This document shows, in pieces, positions 8,541-16,940 of a DNA stretch of 64,000 nucleotides. Source of the DNA: Duganella aceris (GTDB lineage: Bacteria > Pseudomonadota > Gammaproteobacteria > Burkholderiales > Burkholderiaceae_D); the NCBI RefSeq assembly GCF_011090165.1, contig NZ_JAADJT010000012.1, forward strand, positions 124,001 to 188,000, read 5' to 3'. Every line of letters begins with the position of its first letter. Positions within the stretch are counted from its first letter, which is position 1. The position numbers and the translations under genes were made by a program. Below the pieces are notes generated by a model. The model did not search any database. It had not been told where the DNA came from and saw nothing but the letters and a program-made list of their open reading frames with translations.

Positions 8541-9632
8541 ATGAGCACGATGTTCGATTCGTTTGTGGTGAAGCGGCGCGGCGCGTTGGCGTGCTTGGGG
8601 CTGGCAGTGCTGGCGTGGGCGGGACTGGCGCCTGTGCCGGCGTCGCCGGCGGCCGGCCTGCCGGAGTCGGTGCGGATCGCCGCCGTGGCGCGCAACGCCA
8701 ATGGCGGCAAGGCCTTGTTCGCCGGCTCGTCGGCGCTGGTGGCCAGCCAGGGCTGGCTGGCGGCCGAGCTGGGCAAGCTGGGCGTCAAGCTGGAGTGGTT
8801 GCCGGTCACCACCAATTCGGTGGCGGTGCAGGTCAACGAGGCGTTCGCCAACAAGTCGATCGACTTCGCGCAGTATGGCGACCTGCCATCCATCATCGCC
8901 AACGCGTCCGGTTTGCAGACGCGGCTGGTGGTGCCGGGCGGCAGTTTGAACAACACTTATCTGGTGGTGCCGTACAACTCGACGGCGCGTTCGATCAACG
9001 ATCTGAAGGGCAAGAAGATCGCCCTGCATCGCGGCCGGCCCTGGGAGTATCCGTTTTCGCGTCTGTTGGCGGCGAATGGTTTGAAGACCAGCGACGTCAA
9101 GCTGCTGAACCTGAATCCGCAGGCGGGTGCGGCGGCCCTGGCCAGCGGCAGCGCGGATGCCTTCTTCACGCTCAGCGATGCTTTCCTGTTGGAGGATAAG
9201 AAGGTCGGGCGGGTGATCTGGGCCAGCAAGACGCCGCCGCAGGACTGGAAGATGCGCGCCGAGTTGTGGGGCAGCGCCGAGTTCCTGGGCAAATATCCGC
9301 AGCTGGCGCAGTTGGTGGCCACCGCTTATGTGCGCGCGCATCAGATCGCCAGCGTCGACAGCGGGCGGGAGGAGTATATACGCGCCGAGGCGGCGGCCGG
9401 CCAACCGGAAAGCGTGGTGCGGCGCGAGCTTGACGGCGACACCCGGGCCTGGAAGGCGCGCTGGTCGCCGCTGTTGACGCCGGAGGTCAAGGCCCACTAT
9501 GCGGCCGAGGCGTTGTACGCCAGGCAGTCCGGGCTGATCGCCAAGCCGCTGGACACCAATACGCTGTATGTGCCGCAGTTCGTTGAACAGGCGCTGGTCC
9601 AGCTCAAGCTGCAGCAGTACTGGGCGCCCTGA
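8541..9632 (+). CDS. Aliphatic-sulfonate-type ABC periplasmic binding protein (SsuA-like), copy 1
   Basis: The 363-residue protein has a signal peptide (hydrophobic core about 15-33, cleavage near PASPAAG) and a type 2 periplasmic-binding fold of the SsuA/TauA/NitT branch. Visible signs are KSIDFAQYGDLPSIIANASG, STARSINDLKGKKIALHRGRPWE and NPQAGAAALASGSADAFFTL. It should capture a sulfonate or related organosulfur compound in the periplasm and deliver it to the permeases encoded next. It begins 7 bases after the aldolase-like gene. A second, clearly paralogous secreted binding protein lies at 14506, so one transporter may serve two ligands. Confidence 0.85.
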   Translation: MSTMFDSFVVKRRGALACLGLAVLAWAGLAPVPASPAAGLPESVRIAAVARNANGGKALFAGSSALVASQGWLAAELGKLGVKLEWLPVTTNSVAVQVNEAFANKSIDFAQYGDLPSIIANASGLQTRLVVPGGSLNNTYLVVPYNSTARSINDLKGKKIALHRGRPWEYPFSRLLAANGLKTSDVKLLNLNPQAGAAALASGSADAFFTLSDAFLLEDKKVGRVIWASKTPPQDWKMRAELWGSAEFLGKYPQLAQLVATAYVRAHQIASVDSGREEYIRAEAAAGQPESVVRRELDGDTRAWKARWSPLLTPEVKAHYAAEALYARQSGLIAKPLDTNTLYVPQFVEQALVQLKLQQYWAP

Positions 9633-9638
9633 TCCGCG

Positions 9639-10520
9639 ATGAGTACCAACTCCGTCATCGCCGTGAAGGTGCCCGCCGCGCCGCAGCCGCCCGCCAAGTC
9701 GCCCGCGACCGTATCGCCCCGGCCCGCCGCCGCGCGGCCCGGCGTGGTGGCGCGCTGGCTGGCCTGGCGCTGGTCGGGCTGGACCTCGCCGCTGTTGCTG
9801 CTGGCGCTGTGGTCCGCCGCCACCGCCCTGGGCTGGGCGCCGGAGCAAATCCTGGTCTCGCCGCTGCAAGTGCTGCGCACCACCTGGGAACTGATCGACA
9901 GCGGCGAACTGCGCCAGCACCTGGAAATCAGCGTGCTGCGCCTGGCCGGCGGCTTCGCCATCGGCGCCAGCGCCGGCATCGGCTTCGGCCTGCTGCTCGG
10001 CCTGTCGCCGGGACTGCGCGCCTACACCGCGCCCACCTTCAACGTGCTGCGGCAGCTGCCTTCGGTGGCGCTGATCCCGCTGTTCATACTGCTGTTCGGC
10101 ATCGGCGAAAGCTTCAAGATCTTCATCGTGGTCAAGGCCACCTTCTTCATCGTCGCGCTGGCCGTGCATGACGCCGTCGCCGGCCTGTCGCAGCGCTACA
10201 TCGAAGTGGCGCGCGTGTACGGCTTCACCCGCTGGCAGATCGTGCGCCGCGTGGTCTTGCCCGGCATCGTGCCCGCCACGCTGACCGGCGTGCGCATCGC
10301 GCTGAGCCGCTCCTGGATGGTGCTGGTCGGCGCCGAACTGCTGGCGGCCGATAGCGGCCTCGGCCAGATGATGGAAATGGCGCGCCAGATGTTCCGGCTC
10401 GACATCGTCATGGTCGGCGTGGTGCTGACCGGCGGCATCGGCTACGCGCTCGACCGCGGATTGCGCTGGCTGGAATCGCACCTGATGCGCTGGCAGCGCG
10501 ACAACAAGGACAATGCATGA
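9639..10520 (+). CDS. ABC permease, SsuC-like, copy 1
   Basis: This 293-residue inner-membrane permease has about six transmembrane helices. After a Pro/Ala-rich cytosolic N-terminus it shows the BPD_transp_1 family loop EVARVYGFTRWQIVRRVVLPGIVPATLTGVRIALSRSW, the EAA-type coupling segment that contacts the ATPase. It starts 6 bases after the binding-protein gene and its last bases overlap the next permease (ATGA at 10517-10520). It should form the membrane channel for organosulfur import with the ATPase at 12549. Confidence 0.88.
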   Translation: MSTNSVIAVKVPAAPQPPAKSPATVSPRPAAARPGVVARWLAWRWSGWTSPLLLLALWSAATALGWAPEQILVSPLQVLRTTWELIDSGELRQHLEISVLRLAGGFAIGASAGIGFGLLLGLSPGLRAYTAPTFNVLRQLPSVALIPLFILLFGIGESFKIFIVVKATFFIVALAVHDAVAGLSQRYIEVARVYGFTRWQIVRRVVLPGIVPATLTGVRIALSRSWMVLVGAELLAADSGLGQMMEMARQMFRLDIVMVGVVLTGGIGYALDRGLRWLESHLMRWQRDNKDNA

Positions 10521-11314
10521 AACAGAATCTACTCAAGGCCGGCAACCTCGGCGCCGCCGGCGCGCTGGGCGTCTTCAAGGGCCTGCTGCTGCCGCTGGCC
10601 GCATTGCTGTTGTGGGAATGGGCTTCGCGCCAGGGCAGCGGCGCGGCCTATGTGTTCGTGCCGGTGGAGCAGCTGGCGCAGGGCGTGGCCGAATTGCTGC
10701 GCTCCGGCGAGCTGTGGCTGCATCTGCGCGCCAGCCTGACGCGCACGCTGGAAGGACTGCTGATCGGCGGCCTGCTCGGCATCGCGGTCGGCACCTTGAT
10801 GGCGCAGTCGCGCGTCGCCGACCGCCTGATCGGGCCGCTGTTCCACAGCATCCGCCAGGTGCCGTTGCTGGGCCTGGTGCCCTTGCTCGGGCTATGGGTC
10901 GGCAGTGGGGATGCCGCCAAGCTGCTGGTGATCGTCATCGCCGCGTTTTATCCGACCGTGCTCAACACCAGCGAAGGCATGCGCCGCGTCGACCCATCCT
11001 ATCGCGAGGTCGGCAGGATGTTGACGTTGACACGCGGCCAGACCTTCCGCCGCCTGCTGCTGCCGGCCGCGCTGCCGGCCATCGTCACCGGCGTCACCCA
11101 CGCGCAGGCGTTTTCGTGGCTGGCCTGTGTGGGCGGAGAACTGCTGTTCGCGGCCGGGCCGGGCATCGGCTCGCTGCTGGTCAACGCCGAGCAGGGCGGC
11201 CGCATGGACGTGGTGCTGATCGCCGTGCTGGCCATCGCCTTGCTGGCGCAAGCGATGAACTTCCTGTTCCAGCGCGCCGCCGGCCTGCTGGTGCGCGGAC
11301 GCAGCACGCTATGA
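10517..11314 (+). CDS. ABC permease, SsuC-like, copy 2
   Basis: A second 265-residue permease of the same family, with the coupling segment EVGRMLTLTRGQTFRRLLLPAALPAIVTGVTHAQAFSW. It overlaps the upstream permease by 4 bases and the downstream MFS gene by 4 bases, so all are translationally coupled. SsuABC systems normally use a homodimer of one permease; two distinct permeases with a single ATPase suggest a heterodimeric channel or two alternative importers sharing one ATPase. Confidence 0.88.
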   Translation: MKQNLLKAGNLGAAGALGVFKGLLLPLAALLLWEWASRQGSGAAYVFVPVEQLAQGVAELLRSGELWLHLRASLTRTLEGLLIGGLLGIAVGTLMAQSRVADRLIGPLFHSIRQVPLLGLVPLLGLWVGSGDAAKLLVIVIAAFYPTVLNTSEGMRRVDPSYREVGRMLTLTRGQTFRRLLLPAALPAIVTGVTHAQAFSWLACVGGELLFAAGPGIGSLLVNAEQGGRMDVVLIAVLAIALLAQAMNFLFQRAAGLLVRGRSTL

Positions 11315-12552
11315 GCGCGCCATTGAACCAGCTCGCGCTGCCGAGTGCGGCCGTCGCCGCGCCGGCGGGCGCGGACGTGCGCCGCTTCCTGATCGGCTTC
11401 GTCGGGCTGACGCTGTTGTCCGGCATGACCATCGGCATGAACAAGGTGCTTAGCACGCTGCTGGGTCTGCACCTCGGCGTCAGCAACCTGCAACTGGCGG
11501 TGATCAGCAGCGCCGAAACCTTCGCCATGGCCCTGGGCACGATCCCGGCCGGCTATATTCTGGCGCGCGGCAATCCGAAATACCTGTACGCGGCGGTCAG
11601 CCTGACCCTGTCGGCCGCGTTCTGCGCCTTGCCCTGGCTGCCGGGCTGGGAATGGGTGGCGCTGCTGATGTTCCTGGTCGGCCTGTGCATCTCGCTGCGC
11701 ATCGTCGCCATGAGCACGGTGTTCCTGGTGCGCCTGCCGGAAATCGGCCAGGCCCGCGCCGGCTGGTACAAGGGCACGCTGACGCTGGGCATGCAGTTCG
11801 CCGGCCCGCTGACCGGCAACTACGCCATCGCCCACCTCGGCCTGAAGGCGGGCTTCCTGGTCTCGGCCGGCATGTTCGCGCTGCTGGCGGTGCTGGGCTG
11901 GCGGGTGCTGCCGGAATCGTCCGGCCGCAAGCCCGGCGCCAACGCCGGCGACGCCGCCGCCAGCTGGCGCGCGCTGTGGCGCCTGCCGGCGGTGCGCACC
12001 ACCTATCTGTTCGAGATCCTGGCCAGCTTCACCGCCTCCAGCGTCGGCGTGTTCTCGCTGCTGCTGGCGATCCGCGTGCTGCACTGGCCGCACCAGCATG
12101 CCGTCTGGCTGATGGCGGTGCAGGGCCTGAGCTTCGTGCTGGTGCTGCTCGGGCTGGGCAAGCTGGTGCTCGGCAGCCCGCATCGCGAACGGATCTATGG
12201 CGGCGCCCACCTCGCCATCACGCTGGCGCTGCTGCTGCTCGGCACCTTGCCGAACACCGCCGCCTACCTGTTCGCCTCGGTGCTGCTGGGCCTCGGCCTG
12301 GGCGTGAACGCGCTGGTCAACACCGACCGCATCGGCCGCGCGCCGGTGGACAAGGCGCGCGTCTCGTCGCACCTGACGCTGTTCGGCATGGTCGGCGGCA
12401 CCGGCGGCGCACTGGCCGCCGGCCGCCTGGCCGACAGCATCGGCTTGCAGCATGTGTTTCTGCTGTGGCTGTTGCCCTGGCTGGCCGCATGGTGCTTCTA
12501 TCACCTGCGCAAGCCTACGCCCGTTTTACCCAAAGGAGAAATGTCAGCATGA
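11311..12552 (+). CDS. MFS transporter inside the sulfur ABC operon
   Basis: The 413-residue protein has about 12 hydrophobic segments and a major-facilitator fold. It is embedded between the second permease (ATGA overlap at 11311) and the ATPase (ATGA overlap at 12549), so it is clearly part of the operon. Classic ssu operons have no MFS gene. It may export sulfite, a desulfurised product or a toxic intermediate, or may be a second importer. The sequence gives no substrate clue. The start at 11311 is chosen because it gives the overlap and leaves a short Ala-rich N-terminus before the first helix (FLIGFVGLTLLSGMTIGM). Confidence 0.85.
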   Translation: MSAPLNQLALPSAAVAAPAGADVRRFLIGFVGLTLLSGMTIGMNKVLSTLLGLHLGVSNLQLAVISSAETFAMALGTIPAGYILARGNPKYLYAAVSLTLSAAFCALPWLPGWEWVALLMFLVGLCISLRIVAMSTVFLVRLPEIGQARAGWYKGTLTLGMQFAGPLTGNYAIAHLGLKAGFLVSAGMFALLAVLGWRVLPESSGRKPGANAGDAAASWRALWRLPAVRTTYLFEILASFTASSVGVFSLLLAIRVLHWPHQHAVWLMAVQGLSFVLVLLGLGKLVLGSPHRERIYGGAHLAITLALLLLGTLPNTAAYLFASVLLGLGLGVNALVNTDRIGRAPVDKARVSSHLTLFGMVGGTGGALAAGRLADSIGLQHVFLLWLLPWLAAWCFYHLRKPTPVLPKGEMSA

Positions 12553-13430
12553 ACGCCCCGATCACTTTCACAGCGGCCCAGTTGCCGCAAGCCGCGCGCG
12601 CCGGCGGCTTGCGGATCGAGCATGTCAGCAAATCGTTCCAGCTCAAGAGCGGACCGTTGCTGGTGCTGGACGATATCTCGCTGGACGTGCGGCCGGGCGA
12701 GTTCGTCGCCATCGTCGGCGGTTCCGGCTGCGGCAAGTCGACCCTGCTGCGGCTGCTGGCCGGGCTGGACACCGATTACGACGGCGAACTGCTGCACGAC
12801 GGCCGGCCCATCCTCGGCACCGGCCTGCAACGCGGGCTGGTGTTCCAGGACCACCGGCTGTTCCCGTGGCTGACGGTGGAGCAGAACGTGGCGCTCAGCT
12901 TCACCAACACCGACGTCCCGGCCGACGAACAGCGCGCGCGGGTGGCGGCCGAGATCACCCGGGTCGGGCTGGACGGCTTCGCCGACGCCTATCCGCATCA
13001 GCTGTCGGGCGGCATGTCGCAGCGTGCCGCGATCGCCCGCGCGCTGGTCGGTCGGCCGGACGTGCTGCTGCTGGACGAGCCGCTGGGCGCGCTCGACGCG
13101 CTGACCCGCGTCCGGCTGCAACAGGAGTTGCGCCGCTTGTGGCAGGACGAGGGCATCACCATGGTGATGGTCACCCATGACATCGAGGAGGCGACCTATC
13201 TGGCCGACCGCATCGTGGTGCTGGAGGCGCGCCCCGGACGCGTGCGCCGCATCCAGCCGGTGCCGCTGCCGCATCCGCGCCAGCGCGGGCAGGCGGAGTT
13301 CGTCGCCATCCGCGACGGCCTGCATGCCGATTTCGGCGACCTGCGCGACACGCCGCCCACCCCGGAGGCGCCGCGTCCGCCCGAAAGCCAGTGGGGCGCC
13401 GAGGAATGGGCGCGCCGTCTGGCCCTGTAA
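12549..13430 (+). CDS. ABC ATPase, SsuB-like
   Basis: The 293-residue ATP-binding subunit has Walker A GGSGCGKST (57-65), a Q-loop in VFQDHRLFPW, the signature LSGGMSQRAAIARAL, Walker B VLLLDEPLGALD and the switch His in VMVTHDIEEATYLADR. It belongs to the nitrate/sulfonate/taurine importer group. The C-terminus ends in a Pro-rich tail and PESQWGAEEWARRL. AAAGGAG inside the MFS gene precedes the ATG. It is the only ATPase of the cluster and probably powers both permeases at 9639 and 10517. Confidence 0.92.
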   Translation: MNAPITFTAAQLPQAARAGGLRIEHVSKSFQLKSGPLLVLDDISLDVRPGEFVAIVGGSGCGKSTLLRLLAGLDTDYDGELLHDGRPILGTGLQRGLVFQDHRLFPWLTVEQNVALSFTNTDVPADEQRARVAAEITRVGLDGFADAYPHQLSGGMSQRAAIARALVGRPDVLLLDEPLGALDALTRVRLQQELRRLWQDEGITMVMVTHDIEEATYLADRIVVLEARPGRVRRIQPVPLPHPRQRGQAEFVAIRDGLHADFGDLRDTPPTPEAPRPPESQWGAEEWARRLAL

Positions 13431-13459
13431 CGAACTTTCATTCACCCAAGGAGAATCTC

Positions 13460-14506
13460 ATGAGCAATCCCCTCGACACCCTGTGGTACACCCGTTGCCC
13501 GGTCCCGACCGGCCTCGGCATCGCGTTGCAAAAAGGCTGGCTGGAGCAGGCCTTCCAGGCGCAATCGACCGCCATTCGTTCGCTGCGCGAATCGAACGAC
13601 CAGGCGGTGCGCGAATCGCACTTCGACCATACGCTGCAAAATTCGGTGCGCCACGGCGGCAATATCCCGGCGTTGTGGGCGCGCGCCGACGGCCGCGACA
13701 CCCGGGTGCTGGGCCTGTCCTGGGCCGACGAGACGCAACGCATCCTGGTGCTGCCCGACAGCGACATCAAGACCGTGCGCGACCTGAAGGGGCGCCGCTT
13801 CGGCTTGCCGCTGTGGCGCAAGGCGCAGATCGATTTCGCCCGTGCCCAGGCGTTGCGCGGCCTGGAGAATGCGCTCAAGCTGGACGGCTTGTATGTGCAT
13901 GATGTGACGCTGGTCGACTTCGTGGTCGAGGCGGGGCAGAGCGACCAGGCGGCGGCGCGGCTGGCCAATACCAATGTGTTCGGCGGCGGGCGCGGCCAGA
14001 ATCCGGAGCTGTTGGGATTGCTGCGGGGCGAGGTCGACGCGATCTTCCTCAAGGGCGCGCACGCGGTGCAGGTGGCGCAGCAGTTCGGCCTGCGCACGGT
14101 GATCGACACCGGCGTGCATCCCGATCCCCTGATCCGCGCCAACAACGGCACGCCGCGCACCTTGAGTGTGGACGCCAATTTGCTGGAGCGGCACTTCGGT
14201 GCGGCGGTCACCATCGTCGAGCAGGTGTTGCAGGCCGAGGCTTGGGCGCACGCCAATCCGGACGAGACGCGGCGCTTCCTGGCGCGCGAGACCAACAGCA
14301 GCGAATATTACGTCGCCAAGGCTTACGGCGAGGACGCGCATCTGCGCTTGCGCACCGATTTGTCCGACAGTTCGATCGCCGGCTTGCAGGATTTCGCCGA
14401 TTTCCTGCATCGCTGGCATTTCCTGCCGGCGGCCGTGAACGTGCGCGACTGGATCGACGCGCGGCCGTTCGAGGCGGCGCTGGAACAACGCCAGCAGGCC
14501 GCGTAA
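13460..14506 (+). CDS. DszB-like sulfinate desulfinase homologue, paralogue B
   Basis: The 348-residue protein has no signal peptide and opens with MSNPLDTLWYTRCPVPTG, so Cys13 aligns with DszB Cys27. His54 and Arg64 (HFDHTLQ...VRHGGN) again show the 10-residue His-Arg spacing and the R-x-G-G motif of the DszB active site. The downstream LKGRRFGLPLW...ALRGLENALKLDGLYVHDVTLVDF segment follows the DszB order. It should be cytoplasmic and cleave a sulfinate to sulfite plus a desulfurised product; this is inferred, because related proteins are usually annotated only as ABC substrate-binding proteins. AAGGAG precedes the ATG at 13460. It starts 29 bases after the ATPase, and its stop overlaps the next start (TAATG). 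Confidence 0.7.
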   Translation: MSNPLDTLWYTRCPVPTGLGIALQKGWLEQAFQAQSTAIRSLRESNDQAVRESHFDHTLQNSVRHGGNIPALWARADGRDTRVLGLSWADETQRILVLPDSDIKTVRDLKGRRFGLPLWRKAQIDFARAQALRGLENALKLDGLYVHDVTLVDFVVEAGQSDQAAARLANTNVFGGGRGQNPELLGLLRGEVDAIFLKGAHAVQVAQQFGLRTVIDTGVHPDPLIRANNGTPRTLSVDANLLERHFGAAVTIVEQVLQAEAWAHANPDETRRFLARETNSSEYYVAKAYGEDAHLRLRTDLSDSSIAGLQDFADFLHRWHFLPAAVNVRDWIDARPFEAALEQRQQAA

Positions 14507-15591
14507 TGCGCGCGCGTCAGCCCGGGCCGGCGCGCGGCGGACTGCTCGGCGCGCTGCGCCGGCTGCTGCCGATGGTGCTGGCGTGCGCCTTGCCGCTGAC
14601 CGCCGCCAGCGGCGCCGAGCCGGAGGCGGTGCGCATCGCGACCACCGCCTTCACCGAGAACGGCAAGGCGGCGATCGGCGGCGTCGCGTTCCGCGTGCAG
14701 CAGGAGGGCTGGCTGGCGGCGCAGCTGCAACAGCGTGGCGTGCGGCTGGAATGGTTGCCGGTCGCCGGCGACACCGGCGCCACGATGAACGAAGCCTTCG
14801 CCGGCAAGCGCATCGATTTCGCCGCCTATGGCGACCTGCCATCGGTGATCCTGAACGCCGGCGGCGTGCGCACCCAGGTGGTGGTGCCGGCCGGACGCGG
14901 CAGCGACGTGTTCCTGCTGGTGACGCCGGGCTCGACCGCGCGCAGCATCCGCGACCTGAAGGGCAAGCGCATCAGCGTGCACCGCGGCCGGCCGTGGGAG
15001 CTGGGTCTGCGCCACCTGATCGAGGACAACGGCCTGTCGGTCGGCGATTTCACGCTGGTTAACATGGACATCAAGCCGGGCGCGGCGGCGCTGGCCACCG
15101 GCAAGGTCGACGCGCTGTTCGTGCTGGGCGGCGACGCACTGGAGGATCGCGGCGCCGGACGCATCATCTGGAGCAGCAAGGGCAAGCCCGAGCGCAAGAT
15201 GCGCGCCGAGCTATGGGGACGGCGCGACTTCACCCAGGCCAGCCCTGCCTTGACGCAACTGGTGGTGACCGCCTGGCTGCGCGCCCAGCACTGGGCGTCG
15301 CTGGACGCCAACCGCGAAGCCTTCATCCGCGACGGCACCCGCGCCGGCATCCCCGAGCGGGTGGTGCGGCGCGCCTACGACGATCCGCAACTGGCGTGGA
15401 AGGACCGCTTCTCGCCGCTGTACGATGGATTGGTCTATTGGCATTATCGCGAAGTGCTGGCGTTCGCGCGCCAGCAAAAACTGGTGCGCAAGCAGCTGAC
15501 GGCCGAGGAACTGCTGGAGCCGCGCTTTGTCGATGCCGGACTGAAGGAACTGGGCTTGAGCAACTATTGGACACAGGAGAAACAGCCATGA
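14506..15591 (+). CDS. Aliphatic-sulfonate-type ABC periplasmic binding protein (SsuA-like), copy 2
   Basis: The 361-residue secreted binding protein has its signal core at about 13-36 (LLPMVLACALPLTAASGA). It has the same landmark segments as copy 1: KRIDFAAYGDLPSVILNAGG, STARSIRDLKGKRISVHRGRPWE and KPGAAALATGKVDALFVLGG. It overlaps both neighbours by a few bases and sits between two DszB-like genes, so a binding protein and desulfinase pair seems to be the repeated unit. Its ligand pocket probably differs from that of copy 1, giving the importer a second substrate. Confidence 0.85.
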   Translation: MRARQPGPARGGLLGALRRLLPMVLACALPLTAASGAEPEAVRIATTAFTENGKAAIGGVAFRVQQEGWLAAQLQQRGVRLEWLPVAGDTGATMNEAFAGKRIDFAAYGDLPSVILNAGGVRTQVVVPAGRGSDVFLLVTPGSTARSIRDLKGKRISVHRGRPWELGLRHLIEDNGLSVGDFTLVNMDIKPGAAALATGKVDALFVLGGDALEDRGAGRIIWSSKGKPERKMRAELWGRRDFTQASPALTQLVVTAWLRAQHWASLDANREAFIRDGTRAGIPERVVRRAYDDPQLAWKDRFSPLYDGLVYWHYREVLAFARQQKLVRKQLTAEELLEPRFVDAGLKELGLSNYWTQEKQP

Positions 15592-16622
15592 GCGAAGAGC
15601 GCAAGCCGGCGACGATCTGGTATTCGCGCGGATCGGTGCCGACGCCGCTGGGCCTGAGCGCCCAGCTCGGGCTGTACGACCGCGAATTCGGCGCCGACGG
15701 CATCACCATCAAGTCGCTGCAGGAATCGGACAACCCGGCCGAACTGGCCTCGCATTTCGAGCACAACCTGCCGGATTCGTTCCGGCTGGGCGGCGCGGTG
15801 CAGCCGATCTGGGCCCGCGCCAAGGGCCGCGACACGCGCGTGATCGGCATTTCGTGGATCGACGAATACCAGGTGATCCTGGCCCTGCCCGAATCCGGCA
15901 TCGACGCTCCGGCCGCGCTCAAGGGCAGGCGGCTGGGCCTGCCGCGTCAGCCGGCCGCCGCCGACGGGGTCGACGTCAACCGCGCCGAAGCGCTGCGCGG
16001 CCTGCTGGTGGCCCTGGAGACGGCCGGCCTGGGCTACAAGGACGCGGAATGGATCGACGTCCACGCGCGCGGCGCCGGCGCGGTGACCGAGCCGGACACG
16101 CCGGTGCGACGCGGCAGTCCGCACCGCTACACGGCGCTGGTGCACGCGCTGCTGAAAGGGCAGGTGGACGCGATCTACGTCAAGGACGTGCGCGGCGCCG
16201 AGGTGGCGCATTTGCTCGACGCGCGGGTGGTGATCGACCTCGGCTTCCATCCCGACCGCTGGGTGCGCGTCAACAACTGCACGCCGCGCCCGCTGACGGT
16301 GAACGCCTTGACCTTGCAGCAGCATCCGGACCTGGTGCGGCGTTTCCTCGGCAGCATCGCTTCGGTCGACAGCTGGGCGCGGCGCAATCCGGGCCAGGCG
16401 CTGACCCACATCGCGCGCGAGACCAACTGGAGCGAATCGTGGGTGCGCTTCGCCTACGGCGACAAGCTGCATGAGAAGCTGGGCGTCAACCTGGACGACG
16501 ACGCGGTGACGGCGCTGGAGCAGTTCAAGCGCTACCTGCTGGAGTGGGAGTTCGTTCAGCGCGATTTCGACGTCTCGGACTGGCTCGACCCGGGGCCGTT
16601 GCGGTCGCTGGGCTTGTCCTAG
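15588..16622 (+). CDS. DszB-like homologue, paralogue C, catalytic Cys replaced by Gly
   Basis: The 344-residue leaderless protein is clearly paralogous to those at 6489 and 13460. It starts MSEERKPATIWYSRGSVPTP: where the others have R-C-P-V-P, this one has R14-G15-S16-V17-P18, so the nucleophile Cys is lost. His56 and Arg66 (HFEHNLPDSFRLGGA) are kept. By DszB logic it should not be an active desulfinase unless Ser16 substitutes. It could be a regulatory or ligand-binding partner, or an enzyme of changed chemistry. AGGAG precedes the ATG, which overlaps the stop of the binding-protein gene. It is the last gene of the operon from 7756. I see no terminator hairpin directly after it. Confidence 0.72.
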   Translation: MSEERKPATIWYSRGSVPTPLGLSAQLGLYDREFGADGITIKSLQESDNPAELASHFEHNLPDSFRLGGAVQPIWARAKGRDTRVIGISWIDEYQVILALPESGIDAPAALKGRRLGLPRQPAAADGVDVNRAEALRGLLVALETAGLGYKDAEWIDVHARGAGAVTEPDTPVRRGSPHRYTALVHALLKGQVDAIYVKDVRGAEVAHLLDARVVIDLGFHPDRWVRVNNCTPRPLTVNALTLQQHPDLVRRFLGSIASVDSWARRNPGQALTHIARETNWSESWVRFAYGDKLHEKLGVNLDDDAVTALEQFKRYLLEWEFVQRDFDVSDWLDPGPLRSLGLS

Positions 16623-16688
16623 CCCGCGCCGCCGCGTGGACGCCCTGTGCTACATTCTTGGTCCGCACTTTCAAAGGGAGCCTGGGCC

Positions 16689-16940
16689 ATGCCAACCAAA
16701 ACCGTAGACGGCTACGAAATCGAATACACGGCCGAGCCGCTGGAGGGTTGCGACCAGTGGGGCGCCTACGTCGCGATCTTCATGCCGTCCGACAATCCCA
16801 TGCACATGAACAATGTCTACCCCAAACAGCGCGTCGCCGCCGACGTCGCGTTGGCGACCGAAGCCGCCGCCGAGGCGGAAGCCGAAAAATCGGCCGTCGA
16901 GATCCTGACGCAATTGCGCACGGCGCCGCACGCCGGCTAG
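16689..16940 (+). CDS. Small conserved-looking protein of unknown function
   Basis: The 83-residue soluble protein reads MPTKTVDGYEIEYTAEPLEG and ends in an Ala/Glu-rich helix (about 55-75). The ATG at 16689 is preceded by AGGGAG at good spacing. No family is recognised. It lies after the sulfur operon on the same strand, separated by about 66 bases, and its stop overlaps the end of the convergent HD-domain gene by 4 bases. Confidence 0.65.
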   Translation: MPTKTVDGYEIEYTAEPLEGCDQWGAYVAIFMPSDNPMHMNNVYPKQRVAADVALATEAAAEAEAEKSAVEILTQLRTAPHAG

